A DNA stretch of 64,000 bases, from contig CM043954.1 in the NCBI GenBank assembly GCA_014529385.2, forward strand, positions 7,131,806-7,195,805, given 5' to 3'. The notes under the pieces are model-generated. The model was not told where the DNA came from, did no database searches, and worked only from the letters and a program-made list of their open reading frames with translations. Source of the stretch: Adiantum capillus-veneris (taxonomy: Eukaryota; Streptophyta; Polypodiopsida; Polypodiales; Pteridaceae). Of this stretch, positions 12,867 to 25,020 are shown piece after piece (position 1 is the first letter of the stretch; every line of letters begins with the position of its first letter). The position numbers were made by a program, and so were the translations under genes.

Positions 12867-15486
12867 GGAGTGATGCGGTGAACGAGAGCTGGCACATGAG
12901 TAAAGGGAAGTTCCATGCCCTGAGGACATGATCAGTCCACAAAGGGGAGTAAGCCCAAAGCTTTGCGGAAAGCTTCAAGCTTCTCACGACACAATGCCTT
13001 TGTGAAAAGATCTGCAAGGTTGTCCTGTGTTGGCACATAAGCCAAGCTAATCTCTCCTGTTGAGAGCCTCTCCCTGACATAATGGTAATGCACCTCAATG
13101 TGCTTTGTGCGAGCATGAAAAACTGGGTTCCTCGCAACTTCCAATGCGCTCTGACTGCCAGTGTAGATAGTGTTGGTAGTGTCCTATCCAACACCCAAAT
13201 CATCCATAAGGCTTCTGAGCCATACACACTCAACTGTAGTTGTGAAGACTGCCCTGTACTTAGCCTCACAACTCAATGTGGCCACAGTAGGTTGCTTCTT
13301 GCTCAACCATGATATACATGAACTGCCAAGCATGAAACAAAAATCACTTGTGGACACTCGCGTGTCAAAAAAACCAGCCCAATCTGAGTCCGAAAAAGCA
13401 TGTAAGTCTGGCGGCAATGATCCCCCCTTGGGATAAAACAAGCCAAGATGTAAAGTGCCACTAAGGTAGAGGAAAATCCTCTTGACAACCTGCCAATGCT
13501 TAGACCCTGGGCTATGCATAAATCTGTTGACCTGTGATACTGCAAACTGAATATCTGGCCTCGTGTTGCATACATAAATGAGGCAGCCAACAATAGCTTG
13601 GTAAAGAGTGACATCAGTAGGATCCCCAACATCATGTAGACTCAACTTCAAACCTGTTTCCATGGGAGTGGCAATAGGTTTCCAATCCTCAAGTCCAAAA
13701 TTATATAGCAATGTCTCTATGTAACTTTTCTGACATAAGGCAATACCACCATCACACTGCTTAAACTGTATATCCAAATAATGATGCAACATCCCCAAAT
13801 CTTTCATCTTGAAAGTAGCATTCAAATCAGCCTTAAATTCAGCAATATGTCTCTCATTTGGTTCAGTGATCATCAAATCATCGACATAAAGAACCACAAT
13901 GAGAAGTACATCACCCTCATGATTGACATACAATGTGCTTTCTGTTGGACTGTTACGAAAGCCTCGTTTAACCAAATGAGTGTCAAATTTCTCATACCAA
14001 GCACGAGGAGATTACTTCAACCCATACAAAGCCTTCTTACATCTGCACACTTTGTCCTCTTGTCCTTTTATGACAAAACCGCGAGGCTGTGTTACATAAA
14101 CTTCCTCAAATATGTCACCATTCAAGAAAGCAGTAACAATGTCTAATTGATGTACATCCCAAACAAAATGAGCTGCCAATGCACATAGAAAACTCACAGT
14201 AGTCATACGAAAAGTGGGAGCAAAAGTCTCTTCATAATCAATGCCTTTTTGCTGTGCATAACCCTTTGGAACAAGTCGATCCTTATGGCGATCGATCTCA
14301 CCATCCGGCTTGCGTTTCAACTTGTAAACCCACTTCGTATCAATGCCCTTTTTTCCACGAGGCAAATCATATAAATTCCATGTGTCATTCTCTATAAGTG
14401 CATCATATTCTGATTGCATGGCAGCCATCCAATTTTCTGAATTCTGTGCTTCATCAAAAGACAGAGGCTCCTCAAATCATGAAAGCTAGACACAGCCAAA
14501 GCATAACAATCTGATGCATAAGATGCATGGCGAGAGCCTGAACGAGTACGGCTAGACAAAGGTGTATCCAATTTACTATCACACAAAGTGTGCACCAGCC
14601 ATTTTGGCATACCTCTACCCCGCTCATTTTCAGCCTTTTCCTCATCAAGTACATCATGTACATCTGCATCAGTAATAGGTTGATCTATACATTTTCAGAA
14701 ACCCCCATAGGCTATACATTTGCCTCATTGGAACTTACATTCGTATTTCCACCACTAAAAAGAGGCAACAAAGTGTCATAAATGTCCTGTGAGCTTACAT
14801 GATTGTCTCTAGTACATGACAGCAAGGTCTGAACAAAATCTTCCACAAACACTACATCCTGTGAAACCAGAATACGCTTTTTTTGCGGGTGATATAACCT
14901 ATAACCTTTGATTTCAGCACTATAACCAACAAACATACATTTCACAGCCTTATCATCCAATGTTCTCCGCTGCACTTGTGGCACCAAAGCATATGCCAAA
15001 CAACCAAAAACACGCATGTGCTCAATAGAAGGCTTTCTATCATCCCATGCTTCATATGGAGTAATTGACTGCAAAGATTATGTAGGACACCTGTTAAGTA
15101 CATAAGTGGCACACATGATGGCCTCAAGCCAAAAAGAATGTGGCAAAGCTTGACTTTTGACCATACATCGTGCCATTTCTGTCAGTGACCTGTTTTTCCT
15201 CTCAGCAACACCATTTTGCTGAGGTGTATAAGGCACTGTATATTGGTGTTTTATCCCACGACTAGCCAGAAATGCATTAAATTCATGAGACATAAACTCC
15301 CCCCCTCGAACGGAATGGAGGGTGCCCATAGTACATTTCGAGACATTTTCAGCCATAGCCATAAATTGTTTGATAGACATTAAAACTTCAGACTTCGCTT
15401 TAAGCGAAAATACCCATGCATGCCTGGAGTAATCATCAATGAAAGTCACGAAGTAAAGGTAATTTCCCAAGGACAGAGTTTGCATG
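12867..15486 (-). pseudogene. Copia A pol, 3' part: integrase, RT, RNase H (broken)
   Basis: Minus-strand frames at 15078-15485 (integrase with FIDDYSRHAWVF and TPQQNGVAERKNRSL), 14712-15074 (integrase C-terminal part), 14012-14428 (RT start with WVYKLKRKPDG), 13184-13975 (RT with LYVDDLMI, then RNase H with FSDSDWAGF) and 12932-13144 (RNase H end with HIEVHYHYVRERL) are collinear with the single long frame of Copia B. They are separated by frameshifts and stops; a 36-codon gap of in-frame damage lies near 13976-14011. The first integrase aspartate region is intact, but the core glycine motif reads SVRGGEF where B has SDRGGEY, so the second catalytic Asp is lost. The element cannot make its own enzymes. 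Confidence 0.85.
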
Positions 15487-17086
15487 TGTCATAATAATCA
15501 ATATCTAATTCTCCTAAATGATTTTCTCATGTTAAACAGAACATTTAATATGGGGAAGTGCCAAGGGAGAAAAAGCTAGAATATTGGTTAAGCTAGCAGA
15601 CCGGCCATAGTAGGGATCCGAAGGAGGGAAAATAGGGATCCAAAGGGGGGGCCATCTGCAAAAGATCCATGTGCAACAATGGGCTAAAAAGACCCTAAGG
15701 TTCAGCCCACTGAGACTGCCAAATGCTAAGGTTCCAAAATTCAAAGGTTGTGTCCAAAGTTCAACCATTGGGGAATTGGATGCTTTGTGTGTTTCAAAAA
15801 ACTCTTTACAAATCCCTACTAAGGAGAGGGCGAGCCTAGCTTGTAGGGGATGAGAGAGAAAGCCACACACACACACACAAGCTCCCTTTACACAAAGGGA
15901 GCTTGCGTAAAGGGAATGAGGGACACATGTCAACTCCCTAGGCTAGATGCCCACAAGGTGTACCCAATTCTTATTGGATGGCCTTGAAGGTGGACCAATG
16001 AGAATTAGGCTAGAGTAAATCTAGTTTAATTAATTTAAAAACACTTAATAAAAGAACAATGAGAATTAAGTCCTCTAGAAGACTATTGAACAGTCTCCCA
16101 AGGGGTCCAATGAGCATTCAACAGCCCAATGGCTTGCCTGATTCCTATTGGCCAGGAGGTAAAGGGGTCCAATGAGAGTTTAGTTGAATTATTAAATTAC
16201 CTAAAGCTCTCACAAAAGGGGAAAGGGGGACACATGTAAGAAGGCTATCATTTATGCTGCTTAATTGTCATTGGCTAGCCCTAGGGAGGTCCAATGAGAG
16301 GACAACAAGAGCAAATAGCAAGAGGGCTTGCCCAAGAGAGAGAGGGGGGTGATTTTTGCAAGGCATTATCACACACACGCTCACACAATCTCATGTGTGA
16401 AGTAAAAAAAAGACTATCTCTTCCCAAGCTTTAATGAAGAGCTCATCACCTACTCCAAGCTTGTGAGATAGAAGCCTACATCGACACACTCTTGGCATGT
16501 GGATGCAAATCCAACCAAGATCCAAGCTCCAATGCATGCTCATCTCCTCTACCAAGCTAATTACTAAGCTAAGCTATGCTAATATGAGTGATTATGTGAG
16601 GAGATGTACATCTTTCTCGTAAGACTACTCCTTCTTCCTCTCAATCTACTCTCATACCCTGCTAGCTCTCACCATCTTCGAAGGTGCGTGAGGTCTTGGG
16701 TCTGAGACCGGGGATAATTGATGTTGTTTTTGCTAAGTGTTTTGCTTAGTGCATGAAGCTTTCATCTTCATTTCACTAGCCAGTCTTGAAGGAACACAAA
16801 GAATTGTATTGTACAATGTCTCTCTTGATGGGAGAAACCATAATACAAAGCCTTTTGGAGGGGGGACCGGCTCCATGTAAATGCGATCCTCAACTATTGT
16901 CAATAGCTTAATTTCTCTCTCTTTTGAAAGTATTGTTCATCCTCTCTAACTAGGTGTTATGCTTTTTGTTGCTCTCTCCACCCAAGCACTCTTGTAATTC
17001 TCATTAGGAATCTATTCTAATGAAATTCCCACTATGTTCATGCTAATTTCCGCTACACACAAGTTTTTAGGCCATTAAATGTTACA
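15487..17086 (+). repeat. Gypsy A 5' LTR, 1,600 bp
   Basis: It runs from TGTCATAATAATC to GTTACA. It is matched by 22842-23940 plus 32024-32503, with roughly 5 percent differences in the first 240 bp by eye. It holds a short (AC)n run where the 3' copy has (AC)30. The uninterrupted sequence GCTAATATGAGTG near 16578 shows the pre-insertion site of the CACTA element. Confidence 0.9.
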
Positions 17087-17098
17087 TTGTAATCAGAG
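17087..17098 (+). other. Gypsy A primer binding site (tRNA-Met)
   Basis: TTGTAATCAGAGC follows the LTR directly. It matches the common plant initiator Met-tRNA primer site TGGTATCAGAGC except at about two positions. Confidence 0.7.
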
Positions 17099-17503
17099 CG
17101 CAAGGTTTCTCTTTTCTTGCTCAAGAAGGGAGGTCCTCAAGCTAGCTATAAACGGTTGGTATTATTAATTGCCTGTGAGTAAGTAGAATAGGGATTTTTC
17201 AGCCTTGCAGTGGGCCTGCCTTCGTGCAGTTAATGGGGCATCACCGTCGAGAGCTATGGTCTTAATAGTGGAGTCCTACGAGGCTTGCCTACGGCTTAAC
17301 CACTATTGAGCTATTAGAAGCTTGACAAGAGCCGGTGCTATTTTGGTGTTGAACGACCCTCTCTTCTATTCTTTGCAATTAATGGTATTCGAGCCACGGG
17401 TACAGTAGCTTGAGTGATTTTTCTAAAGGGGTAAAGAGGAGTAGCATCTAGGGCTTGAAGTGCCAAAGTACACCTAAAAAGTTTACACCTAAAAGTTGTT
17501 AGA

Positions 17504-18544
17504 ATGGCTGACAATAGTAAACAGAGTGAAATTAATGTTGATAACTTTGATTTTGCTAATGAGCAAGCTACTAATGATGCTCCGATGCTTGTTAACTATC
17601 TTGTTTCTAGGCTTCAATAAGCCATGGTCAATCCATCTCTCCAAAGTGAAGTGCAACGATAGCTCCGTGCTCATGGGATTCTCCAAGCTCATCACCATGA
17701 TGAGAGAACATCTAGGAAGCCTCCTTGTGAGACTTCCAAAAGAGGTCTCTCTCCGATTTGGGAAGAAGAAGAGAATCCATATGAAGGGCTCAAGAATTTA
17801 CGTCTTGATGATGCATATCCTTCCCAAAGGAGAACTCAAGAGCCTCCACCGAAGGAACGAGAAATAAGTGAGTCTCCCGCCACCTCGGCAGAGATGGCTC
17901 CACGAAGACGGCGGGCTAAACGCTCTCCATCACCACCAAAGTGGAGAAGACCATCGCACCCTTCTCCACACCAGAATTCAAAGAGGGATGATAAAAAGCA
18001 AGAGAAGAAAAAGGAGAGAAAGAGGACACCCTCTTCTCCATGTTCTTCATCCTCTTCCACTTATGAAAGTGATGGTGAAGACGATGAAGATCAAGACAAG
18101 AAAAAGGAGAGAAAGAGGTCACCCTCTTCTCCACCTTCTTCAAATTCTTCACCTTCTGAAGAAAGTGATGGTGCAACCTTTGAACCATCAAAAAGAAGAG
18201 GCCATAGGAAATCCTATGCCGCATGGAAGAGGTCATCCAAGCTGAAGAGGTTCAAAGAGGGAAGGAAGAGCATCTCTTTCCTTACCTATGATGGCACCTT
18301 TGGTGCTACGGACAAAGTCTTGGCCTTTATCCAACAGTTTGATGTGGCGTTTGGAGATGAGGGCTTCACGGAGTCCTCTAAGCTACACCATGTAGCTATG
18401 CACTTTCAAAAGTTTGCCAGGCAATGGTGGTCTAGCCTACGAGCCAACGGTGAAGCTCTGCGAACATGGAAAGCTTTAAGAGCTTCCATTATGAAGCAGT
18501 TTTTGGCCACCGATGCCAAAGACAAAGTACTCACCGAATTGTGA
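17504..18544 (+). pseudogene. Gypsy A gag (capsid), disrupted
   Basis: The likely start is ATG 17504, giving MADNSKQSEINVDNFDF; a TAA follows within 40 codons (about 17618). Coding character resumes in the 17894-18544 frame with an Arg/Ser/Pro-rich, probably disordered and nucleic-acid-binding region containing two copies of a KKKERKR-SPSSP unit. The retrotransposon gag core follows, with the GTFGATDKVLAFIQQFD and QWWSSLR features of plant Gypsy capsids. A TGA at 18542-18544 and small compensating indels to 18631 separate it from the zinc knuckle frame. Confidence 0.75.
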
Positions 18545-18631
18545 AGCTTAAAGCTCTCTCCCTATGAATCCATCCACAAATATGTAGACAATTTTTGGGA
18601 CCTACAACTCAAAGCCATTGTCTTCAAAAAG

Positions 18632-21053
18632 TTGGATTTTGGAGAGCAAAAGCAACAATTTTGTGATGGCTTAACCGAAGAAATGGCGGAGTATGTCAAC
18701 TCCCAAAGGCCACGTACCATATCAGCGGTAATACACCATACTATGGTGGCCTCTCGAATCAATTTCCAAATGGGGGCTAAAAGAAATAATAAGCCCACAG
18801 AAAACAAGGGTTCCAACGAGCCTAAGGGGAAGGACAATGTCCAAAAGTCTCCTAAGGGCAACTCCAACAAAGCTAAAGAGAAGGGAGTTTACAAAGGTAA
18901 AAACAAACTCTCTCGTGAAGAGCTTGAGCGTTATCGTCGCAAGGATAACCGGTGTTTCAAGTGCGGCAAACAAGGGCATGTGTACCGCGCTTGTCCCCAA
19001 AAGAACAACCGCCAAGATCCTCCTAGAGCTACCTTGGTTGAAATCCAAGAGGAGGAGACTCACCAAATTCACCACAAAGGATCTCCTATATGCCATGCTT
19101 GGAGAAAGGTAAGAGAACATGATGCTTTTATCCTCTTTGACCCTGGTTCTACTCACAATTTCATATCTATAGAGTTGGCATCAAAGCTAGGCATACAAGC
19201 CTACGAGATGGGAGATGTCCTACCCGCAGACAGTGCTTTCAAGAAGCAAGAAGCTTCAGTCACTGCCTTAATCGGGAAATTGAAGCTTCATGTCCAAAGC
19301 TATGTGGACAAAGAGGACTTCTTTATCTCTCCTCTCAAGCATGAGGATGTAATCCTAGGGGCACCATGGTTTGACCGCCTGGCTGCCAATGTTAAATTCC
19401 CTAAAAGGAGAAACTCCTTTAAGTTCAGGGAAAAAGACATGTATATAGATGCTAAGAAAATGGGTAACACTATCCCCATTGTACATACATCAGCTTTCAA
19501 CAAGTCAATAAAGAGCTCTATTTCCGTGTACATGATTTTTGTTAAAGATTCTCAAAATGAACCTAATGCTTTAGCAAAAGAAAATAAAAGCAACCAAAAG
19601 GAATTAGAGTTATCCAATTTTCTCAAGGGGTTTCAAGATGTTTTTATTGACGGCATCCCTTGTGAGCTACCTCCTAAACGAGGTAATGAGGACCATGCAA
19701 TTGAAATTCTTCCAGGATGTTCACCGCCTAACAAACCTCCTTATAGAGTTTCTCAAGCTCAACAAGAGGAGATTATGCGGCAAGTGCATGAGTTAGTTGA
19801 GAAGGGCATGGTTAGGCCTAGCTCATCTCCATTTTGCTCACCTGTGCTATTAGTGCAAAAGAAAGACGGCACATATCATATGTGTGTCGACTATAGAGCA
19901 CTAAATAGGATCACTATCAAGAATAGGTTTCCCGTTCCACGGGTAGAAGACCTATTTGATAAGCTACAAGGATCGACCTACTTCAGTAGGATTGACCTAA
20001 AAAGCAGCTATCATCAAATAAGGATAGTTGATCAAGACATTGTAAAGACCGCATTTCGCACGACATTTGGTCTTTACGAATACATTGTCATACCTTTTGG
20101 CTTGACCAATGCACCAGCCACATTCAACCGCTTGATGGAGAAGCTATTCACGCCTCATCAAACCTTCACTGGAGTGTTCTTTGATGATATTATCATCTAC
20201 TCTAATTCATTAGACGAACACAAGCAACACCTCCAGGTAATATTTCAAGTTTTAAGAGAGAATAAACTTTATGTTAATCAAAAGAAAAGTGAATTTTTCT
20301 TGCAAGAGCTTCAGTATTTAGGTCACATTATCTCTCAAGATGGCATCCAAATGGATCCATCAACGTTAGAGGTAATAAAAGGATGGCCTAAACCAAAGAA
20401 TCTTCATGAACTAAGAAGCTTTATAGGTATGTGTGCATACTATAGACGCTTCATAGAAAAGTTCTCACAAATTGCGGGACCATTACATGACCTAACAAAG
20501 AAAAGCGTTAAGTATACATGGTCTGCTAAGGAGAACAATGCTTTCGAAAAGCTTAAAGAAAATCTTATCTATCAACCTGTTCTTACACTACCGGATCTCT
20601 CAAAACCATTTGAGGTCCAATGTGATGCTTGTGGTGATTGCCTTGGAGCTGTTTTGCTCCAAGGAAATCACCACAAGCATTTGAGGTCCAATGTGTGATG
20701 GTTGTGGTGATTTCCTTGGAGCTGTTTTTCTCCAAGAAGGGCACGCCATAGGCTATGAAAGTCGAAGGCTCGACCCTGTTGAGCAAGCTTTAGGCATATA
20801 TGAAAAGGAACTCCTTGCAGTTCTACATGCCTTAGACTCATTGAAGCACTATTTATTGGGGACTCCTTTCATTCTGCGAACGGATCACCAAAGTCTTAAG
20901 TACTTCATGACACAGACCAAGCTCTCCGACAAACAAATGAGGTGGGAAAATTTCCTTTCTCAATTTCATTTTCATATTTCTCACATTGCTGGCAAGCATA
21001 ATCAAGTAGCTGATGCACTCTCAAGACGGCCGAGAGTGAATGCGGTTCCATAG
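18632..21053 (+). pseudogene. Gypsy A nucleocapsid, protease, RT and RNase H
   Basis: The 688-codon frame 18632-20698 carries a CX2CX4HX4C knuckle (CFKCGKQGHVYRAC, about residue 109), a retropepsin with FDPGSTHNFIS (D-P-G-S at the active site), and an RT with YRALNRITIKNRFP, RIDLKSSYHQIRI and the catalytic FFDDIIIYS box. Frame 20691-21053 carries the Gypsy RNase H end, including ALGIYEKELLAVLHAL, RTDHQSLKYF and the ADALSR closing motif. The two frames are separated by a local duplication with inverted copies at 20607-20738 that causes the shift. Enzymatic motifs are intact although the frame is not. Confidence 0.85.
20607..20738. repeat. Local duplication with inverted arms in RT/RNase H junction
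   Basis: The segment CATTTGAGGTCCAATGTG is present twice. Arm 20627-20649 (23 bp) is the inverse complement of 20656-20678 with one mismatch and a 6-base loop. The latter arm is again inversely repeated at 20701-20722. The pattern suggests copying of a hairpin strand (template switching) and explains the loss of reading frame. Confidence 0.8.
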
Positions 21054-21084
21054 AAACTCACAATGATCTATCTTCAATGATAGA

Positions 21085-22086
21085 TGAGTATGCTATTGAT
21101 CCCGATTTTAGAGATTTGATTTAAGCCCTTGCATTAGGGAAGAAAGAAGAACCATTTAATTTACAAGATGGTTACCTTCTCTATGGAAATAGACTATGCG
21201 TTACTAACTCACTACGTGAGAAAGTAATGTATGAATCTCATGCTCCACCTTATTCGGGGCATAGAGGGATTCACTCTACCTTAAAGGGAATTGAAACATA
21301 TTTCTATTGGCCTACCATGAAAGGAATATACAAGAGTATGTTTCTAAATGTGTGGTATGCCAAAAGACAAAATTTGATAGAGGGAAGCAACTTGGATTGC
21401 TTCAACCCTTTCCAATCCCTAATTCACAATGGGAGAGCATATCCATGGATTTTATCTTTGGATTGCGTAAGTCTATCCATGGGAATATGGGAATATGGAC
21501 AATAGTAGATAGGTTCCGTAAACAAGTTCATTTTATACCTATCAAAAAGACTATCAAAGCCCATCAAATGGCAACCCTCTTCATTTCACAAATTTTCAAG
21601 TACCATGGCTTGCCAATGTCCATAGTGTCAGATAGAGATCCTAGAATGACCAGTAATTTTTGGAAGGGTCTCTTTGAGAATTCAGGGACAAGTCTAAACT
21701 TCTCTTCGGCCTATCATCCACAAACGGATGGCCAAAGTGAAATAGCTAACCTAACAATTCTCGATCTACTAAAAGCCTATGTAACGGAAGTAGATCAAAG
21801 ATCCCAATGGGAGAAGTACTTACCCTTAGTGGAGTATGCTTACAATAACACTGTACATACTTCCATGGGAAAATCACCTTTCGAGGTAATTGAGGGAATA
21901 TCAAAAAGTCCCTTGCTACTTAAGGTACATGGGAAGATCTTCGCTGTAGATGAGTATAGCTGAGACCTACAAGAATATTTTCAAAAGATTAAGGATGCTA
22001 TCTCTATCTCACAACAAAGGCAAAAGGCTACTGCTGACAAGCACAGAAGAGCCCAAGCCTTTAAAGAAAATGATTGGGTCTTATTA
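21085..22086 (+). pseudogene. Gypsy A integrase, disrupted
   Basis: The zinc-binding start lies around HAPPYSGHRGIHSTLKG (21239 on) and the CVVCQKTKFDRGKQ segment in frame 21307-21963. The catalytic core shows SMDFIFGLRKS (first Asp), IVSDRDPRMTSNFW (second Asp) and AYHPQTDGQSE (Glu region). The end of the core reads LVEYAYNNTVHTSMGKSPFE. Two frames overlap at 21307-21505, so there is a shift between the zinc part and the core, and a TGA follows at 21961. Related sequence without an open start continues to the GPY-like part near 22080. The enzyme would insert element DNA into chromosomes; this copy is dead. Confidence 0.8.
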
Positions 22087-22315
22087 AAATTCCCCAAGGC
22101 TCGATTATGGCACACATGACGGACAAGAATCCTACGGGACACCAAAAGTACTATGCTAAATCAATGAGATGGCCTATCAACTCAAGTTGCCCAATCATTG
22201 GCTCATACACAATCCTTTCCATGTGAGCCTATTAAAGCCTTACAAAGGAGAGCCACCTCAAGAACCTACTATTGAAGACCCACCGGAGATCGAGGACCAA
22301 GAGGAGGTGCTATAG

Positions 22316-22486
22316 CCCAAGTCCATTCTCCGACATGAAGACAAGGTACTAAGAGGCGGTAAGACTATCCGACGATATCTTATTGAGTTTAAGAATTATC
22401 CTTTTGAAGATGCTAGATGGATGCAAGGCATACAATTAAAGGATAACCTAAACCTTGTCAATGCTTACAATGCTTCCCGAGAGTAA
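22316..22486 (+). pseudogene. Gypsy A chromodomain
   Basis: A 56-codon open segment ends at TAA 22484-22486 and follows a TAG at 22313-22315. It contains ILRHEDKVLRGGKTIRRYL, then FKNYPFEDARWM and LKDNLNLVNAY. This matches the C-terminal chromodomain of plant chromoviruses, which directs integrase to chosen chromatin. The aromatic pattern Y-F-Y-P-F-W is visible. The in-frame TAG just upstream would separate it from the integrase. Confidence 0.75.
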
Positions 22487-22841
22487 GCAAATGTACAAAA
22501 TGTTAAAAATGAACAAAGTTTTTGTCTTATAAGACTCTCTTTTTCTTTATTGTGCACAAAAATGAAGTAGTATGCATGCTTAGATCAAGTTTGCGGAGAT
22601 GACGTCTCCCAAACACCAAGTAGAGCTTGTCACTCTACTATGGAAGATTGATAGGACTAATGTGCAGACATGATTGCGGCAGCCTCAGGCTCTCAAGCGC
22701 CAAATGGACTAGTCATCCATTGTGGAATGATGTTGTAGGGTGACATAGGGATCCTCTACCCGCTAAGAAAAGGACTCATGAATACGCTTTATCTTCTCTA
22801 CACCATAGTCGAGGACGACTATGATTTCAAGAGAGAGGTAA

Positions 22842-23216
22842 TGTCATAATAATCAATATCTAATTCTCCTAAATGATTTTCTCATGTTAAACTGATCATT
22901 TAATATGGGAAGTGCTAGGAGAGAAAAAGCTAGAATATTGGTTAAGCTAGCGACCGGCCATAGTAGGGATCCAAAGGAGGGAAAATAGGGATCCAAAGGG
23001 GGGGCCATCTGCAAAAGATCCATGTGCAACAATGGGCTAAAAAGACCCTAAGGTTCAACCCATTAAGACTTCCAAAATGCTAAGGTTCCAAAATTCAAAG
23101 GTTGTGTCCAAAGGTCAACCATGGGGGAATTGGATGCTTTGTGTGTGTCAAAAAAGTCTTTACAAATCCCTACTAAGGAGGGGGAGAGCCTAGCTTGTAG
23201 GGGATGAGAGAGAAAG

Positions 23217-23278
<62 letters not shown>

Positions 23279-23940
23279 GCTCCCTTTACACAAAGGAAAT
23301 GAGGGACACATGTCAGCTCCCTATGCCAAATGCCCAGAAGGTGTACCCAATTCCTATTGGATGGCGTTGAAGGTGGACCAATGAGAATTAGGCTAGAGTA
23401 AATCTAGTTTAATTAATTTAAAAACACTTAATAAAAGAACCAATGAGAATTAAGTCCTCTAGAAGACTATTGGACAATCTCCCAAGGGGTCCAATGAGCA
23501 TTCAGCAGCCCAATGGCTTGCCTGATTCCTATTGGGCAGGAGGCAAAGGGGTCCAATGAGATTTTAGTTCAATTATTAAACTACCTAAAGCTCTCACAAA
23601 AGGGGAAAGGGGGACACATGTCAGAAGGCTATCACTTATGCTGCTTAATTGTCATTGGCTAGCCCTAGGGAGGTCCAATGAGAGGACAGCAAGAGGGCTC
23701 ACCCAAGAGAGCGAGGGGGCTGATTTTTGCAAGGCATTATCACACACACACTCACACAATCTCATGTGTGAAGTAAAAGAAAGACTATCTCTTCCCAAGC
23801 TCATTACCTACTCCAAGCTTGTGAGATAGAAGCCTACATCGACACACTCTAGGCATGTGGATGCAAATCCAACCAAGATCCAAGCTCCAATGCATGCTCA
23901 TCTCCTCTACCAAGCTAATTACTAAGCTAAGCTATGCTAA
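22842..23940 (+). repeat. Gypsy A 3' LTR, first part
   Basis: It begins TGTCATAATAATC at 22842, after a purine-rich stretch (AAGAGAGAGGTAA, 22829-22841) that is the likely polypurine tract. It aligns with the 5' LTR up to GCTATGCTAA, where the CACTA element is inserted. It carries an (AC)30 run at 23218-23277. Confidence 0.9.
23218..23277. repeat. Microsatellite (CA)n, 60 bp
   Basis: An uninterrupted CA/AC run inside the Gypsy A 3' LTR. The 5' LTR has only about eight repeats at the same place (about 15855-15880), so the tract expanded or contracted after insertion. Confidence 0.95.
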
Positions 23941-23962
23941 CACTACAAGAGGCTATTCATAT

Positions 23963-24070
23963 TAGCGACGCTCACACAACGACGCTCAAAAAAAAATTCT
24001 CGAAGTTGCTATGAGCGTCGCTATGAGTGTCGCAAATTTACAAGTAAATTTGCGACGCTCATAGCGGCGC
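23963..24070. repeat. CACTA left subterminal repeats and hairpin
   Basis: Several copies of GCGACGCT or its complement AGCGTCGC lie in both orientations. Arms 24021-24041 and 24044-24064 are 21-bp inverse complements with one mismatch and a 2-base loop. Subterminal repeats of this kind bind the accessory transposase protein in En/Spm elements; binding here is inferred. Confidence 0.8.
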
Positions 24071-24161
24071 CATCTGGGCTAGAAAAAATAACAGAGAGTG
24101 CCCAAAAACTCAGATCTCATATCTGAGTTTTTCGGCGCCCTCAAGCAAGGAGCAGGTAACG

Positions 24162-24207
<46 letters not shown>

Positions 24208-24298
24208 CACACACACACACACACGAGGAGAGGAAGGAGAGCCAGGTATGCTCCTTCCCTCTCCTCACTCTCATGTTCCCTTCCCCTCTTTCTCTCTC

Positions 24299-24331
<33 letters not shown>

Positions 24332-24341
24332 TAGTGTTTTT

Positions 24342-24398
<57 letters not shown>

Positions 24399-24427
24399 TA
24401 CAAACATAAACAAAAACGCACACACAC

Positions 24428-24635
24428 ATACATAAACAAAGAATGCACACACACATTGAGAGAGGAAAAGAGAGAGAGAGAGCATGCATAAACAAAAAAC
24501 GCACACATTGAGAGAGGAAAAGAGAGAGAAAACATGCATAAACAAAAAACGCACACATTGAGAGAGGAAAAGAGAGAGAAAACATGCATAAACAAAAAAA
24601 CGCACACACATTGAGAGAGAAAGAGAGAGAAACTA
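24428..24635. repeat. Tandem repeat, 50-bp unit, about 3.5 copies
   Basis: Units start CATGCATAAACAAAAAACGC at 24483, 24533 and 24583, with a degenerate copy before. Each ends in GAGAGAGGAAAAGAGAGAG. The array lies just inside the CACTA left end beside CT (24167-24201) and GA (24346-24393) tracts, and contains no credible gene. Confidence 0.85.
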
Positions 24636-24784
24636 ATTTAACGTCGTAGGAAACTAATTAAAATTAAAAGACCTAAAGATCTAGCCGACGAGGAGTTGAA
24701 CTCAAGACCTATTATTCAAGAGGGAAATGGCATAACCAATCTATCATACTTGGCATGGGTGATATAAAGGTTATACCATTTATC

Positions 24785-25018
24785 TCTTTTTATTGGCACA
24801 CACATCCACACACGCACACACACACAAGAAGAAGAGAGTTATAACGTCGTAGGAAACTATCATAAAAGACATTAAAGATTAGGTTAGATGTAGATTTACG
24901 TTAAATTAGATTTAGGTTTATTTAAGTTAAATTAGATTAGATTTAGGTTTATTTTTAGTTAGATTTACGTTTATTTATGCTAGATTTAGATTTACGTTAT
25001 ATTAGATTAGATTTAGGT
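24785..25018 (+). repeat. Direct repeat flanking the captured fragment, left copy
   Basis: A CA run, then AGAAGAAGAGAGTT, AACGTCGTAGGAAACTATC, then a GATTAGGTTAGATGTAGA block and TTTAGGTTTATTT-rich sequence. The same order recurs at 25512-25690. A shorter AACGTCGTAGGAAACTAAT copy sits at about 24640. The pair encloses the HMA-like fragment. Confidence 0.75.
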
Positions 25019-25020
25019 CT

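Noticed and set aside
24098-24611. Several long Ser/Leu/Cys frames near the CACTA left end
   Set aside because: They translate CT, GA and CA simple repeats and the 50-bp tandem units; no conserved protein.
24428-24635. CRISPR-like array
   Set aside because: Units are directly contiguous 50-bp tandem copies without unique spacers, inside a plant transposon.
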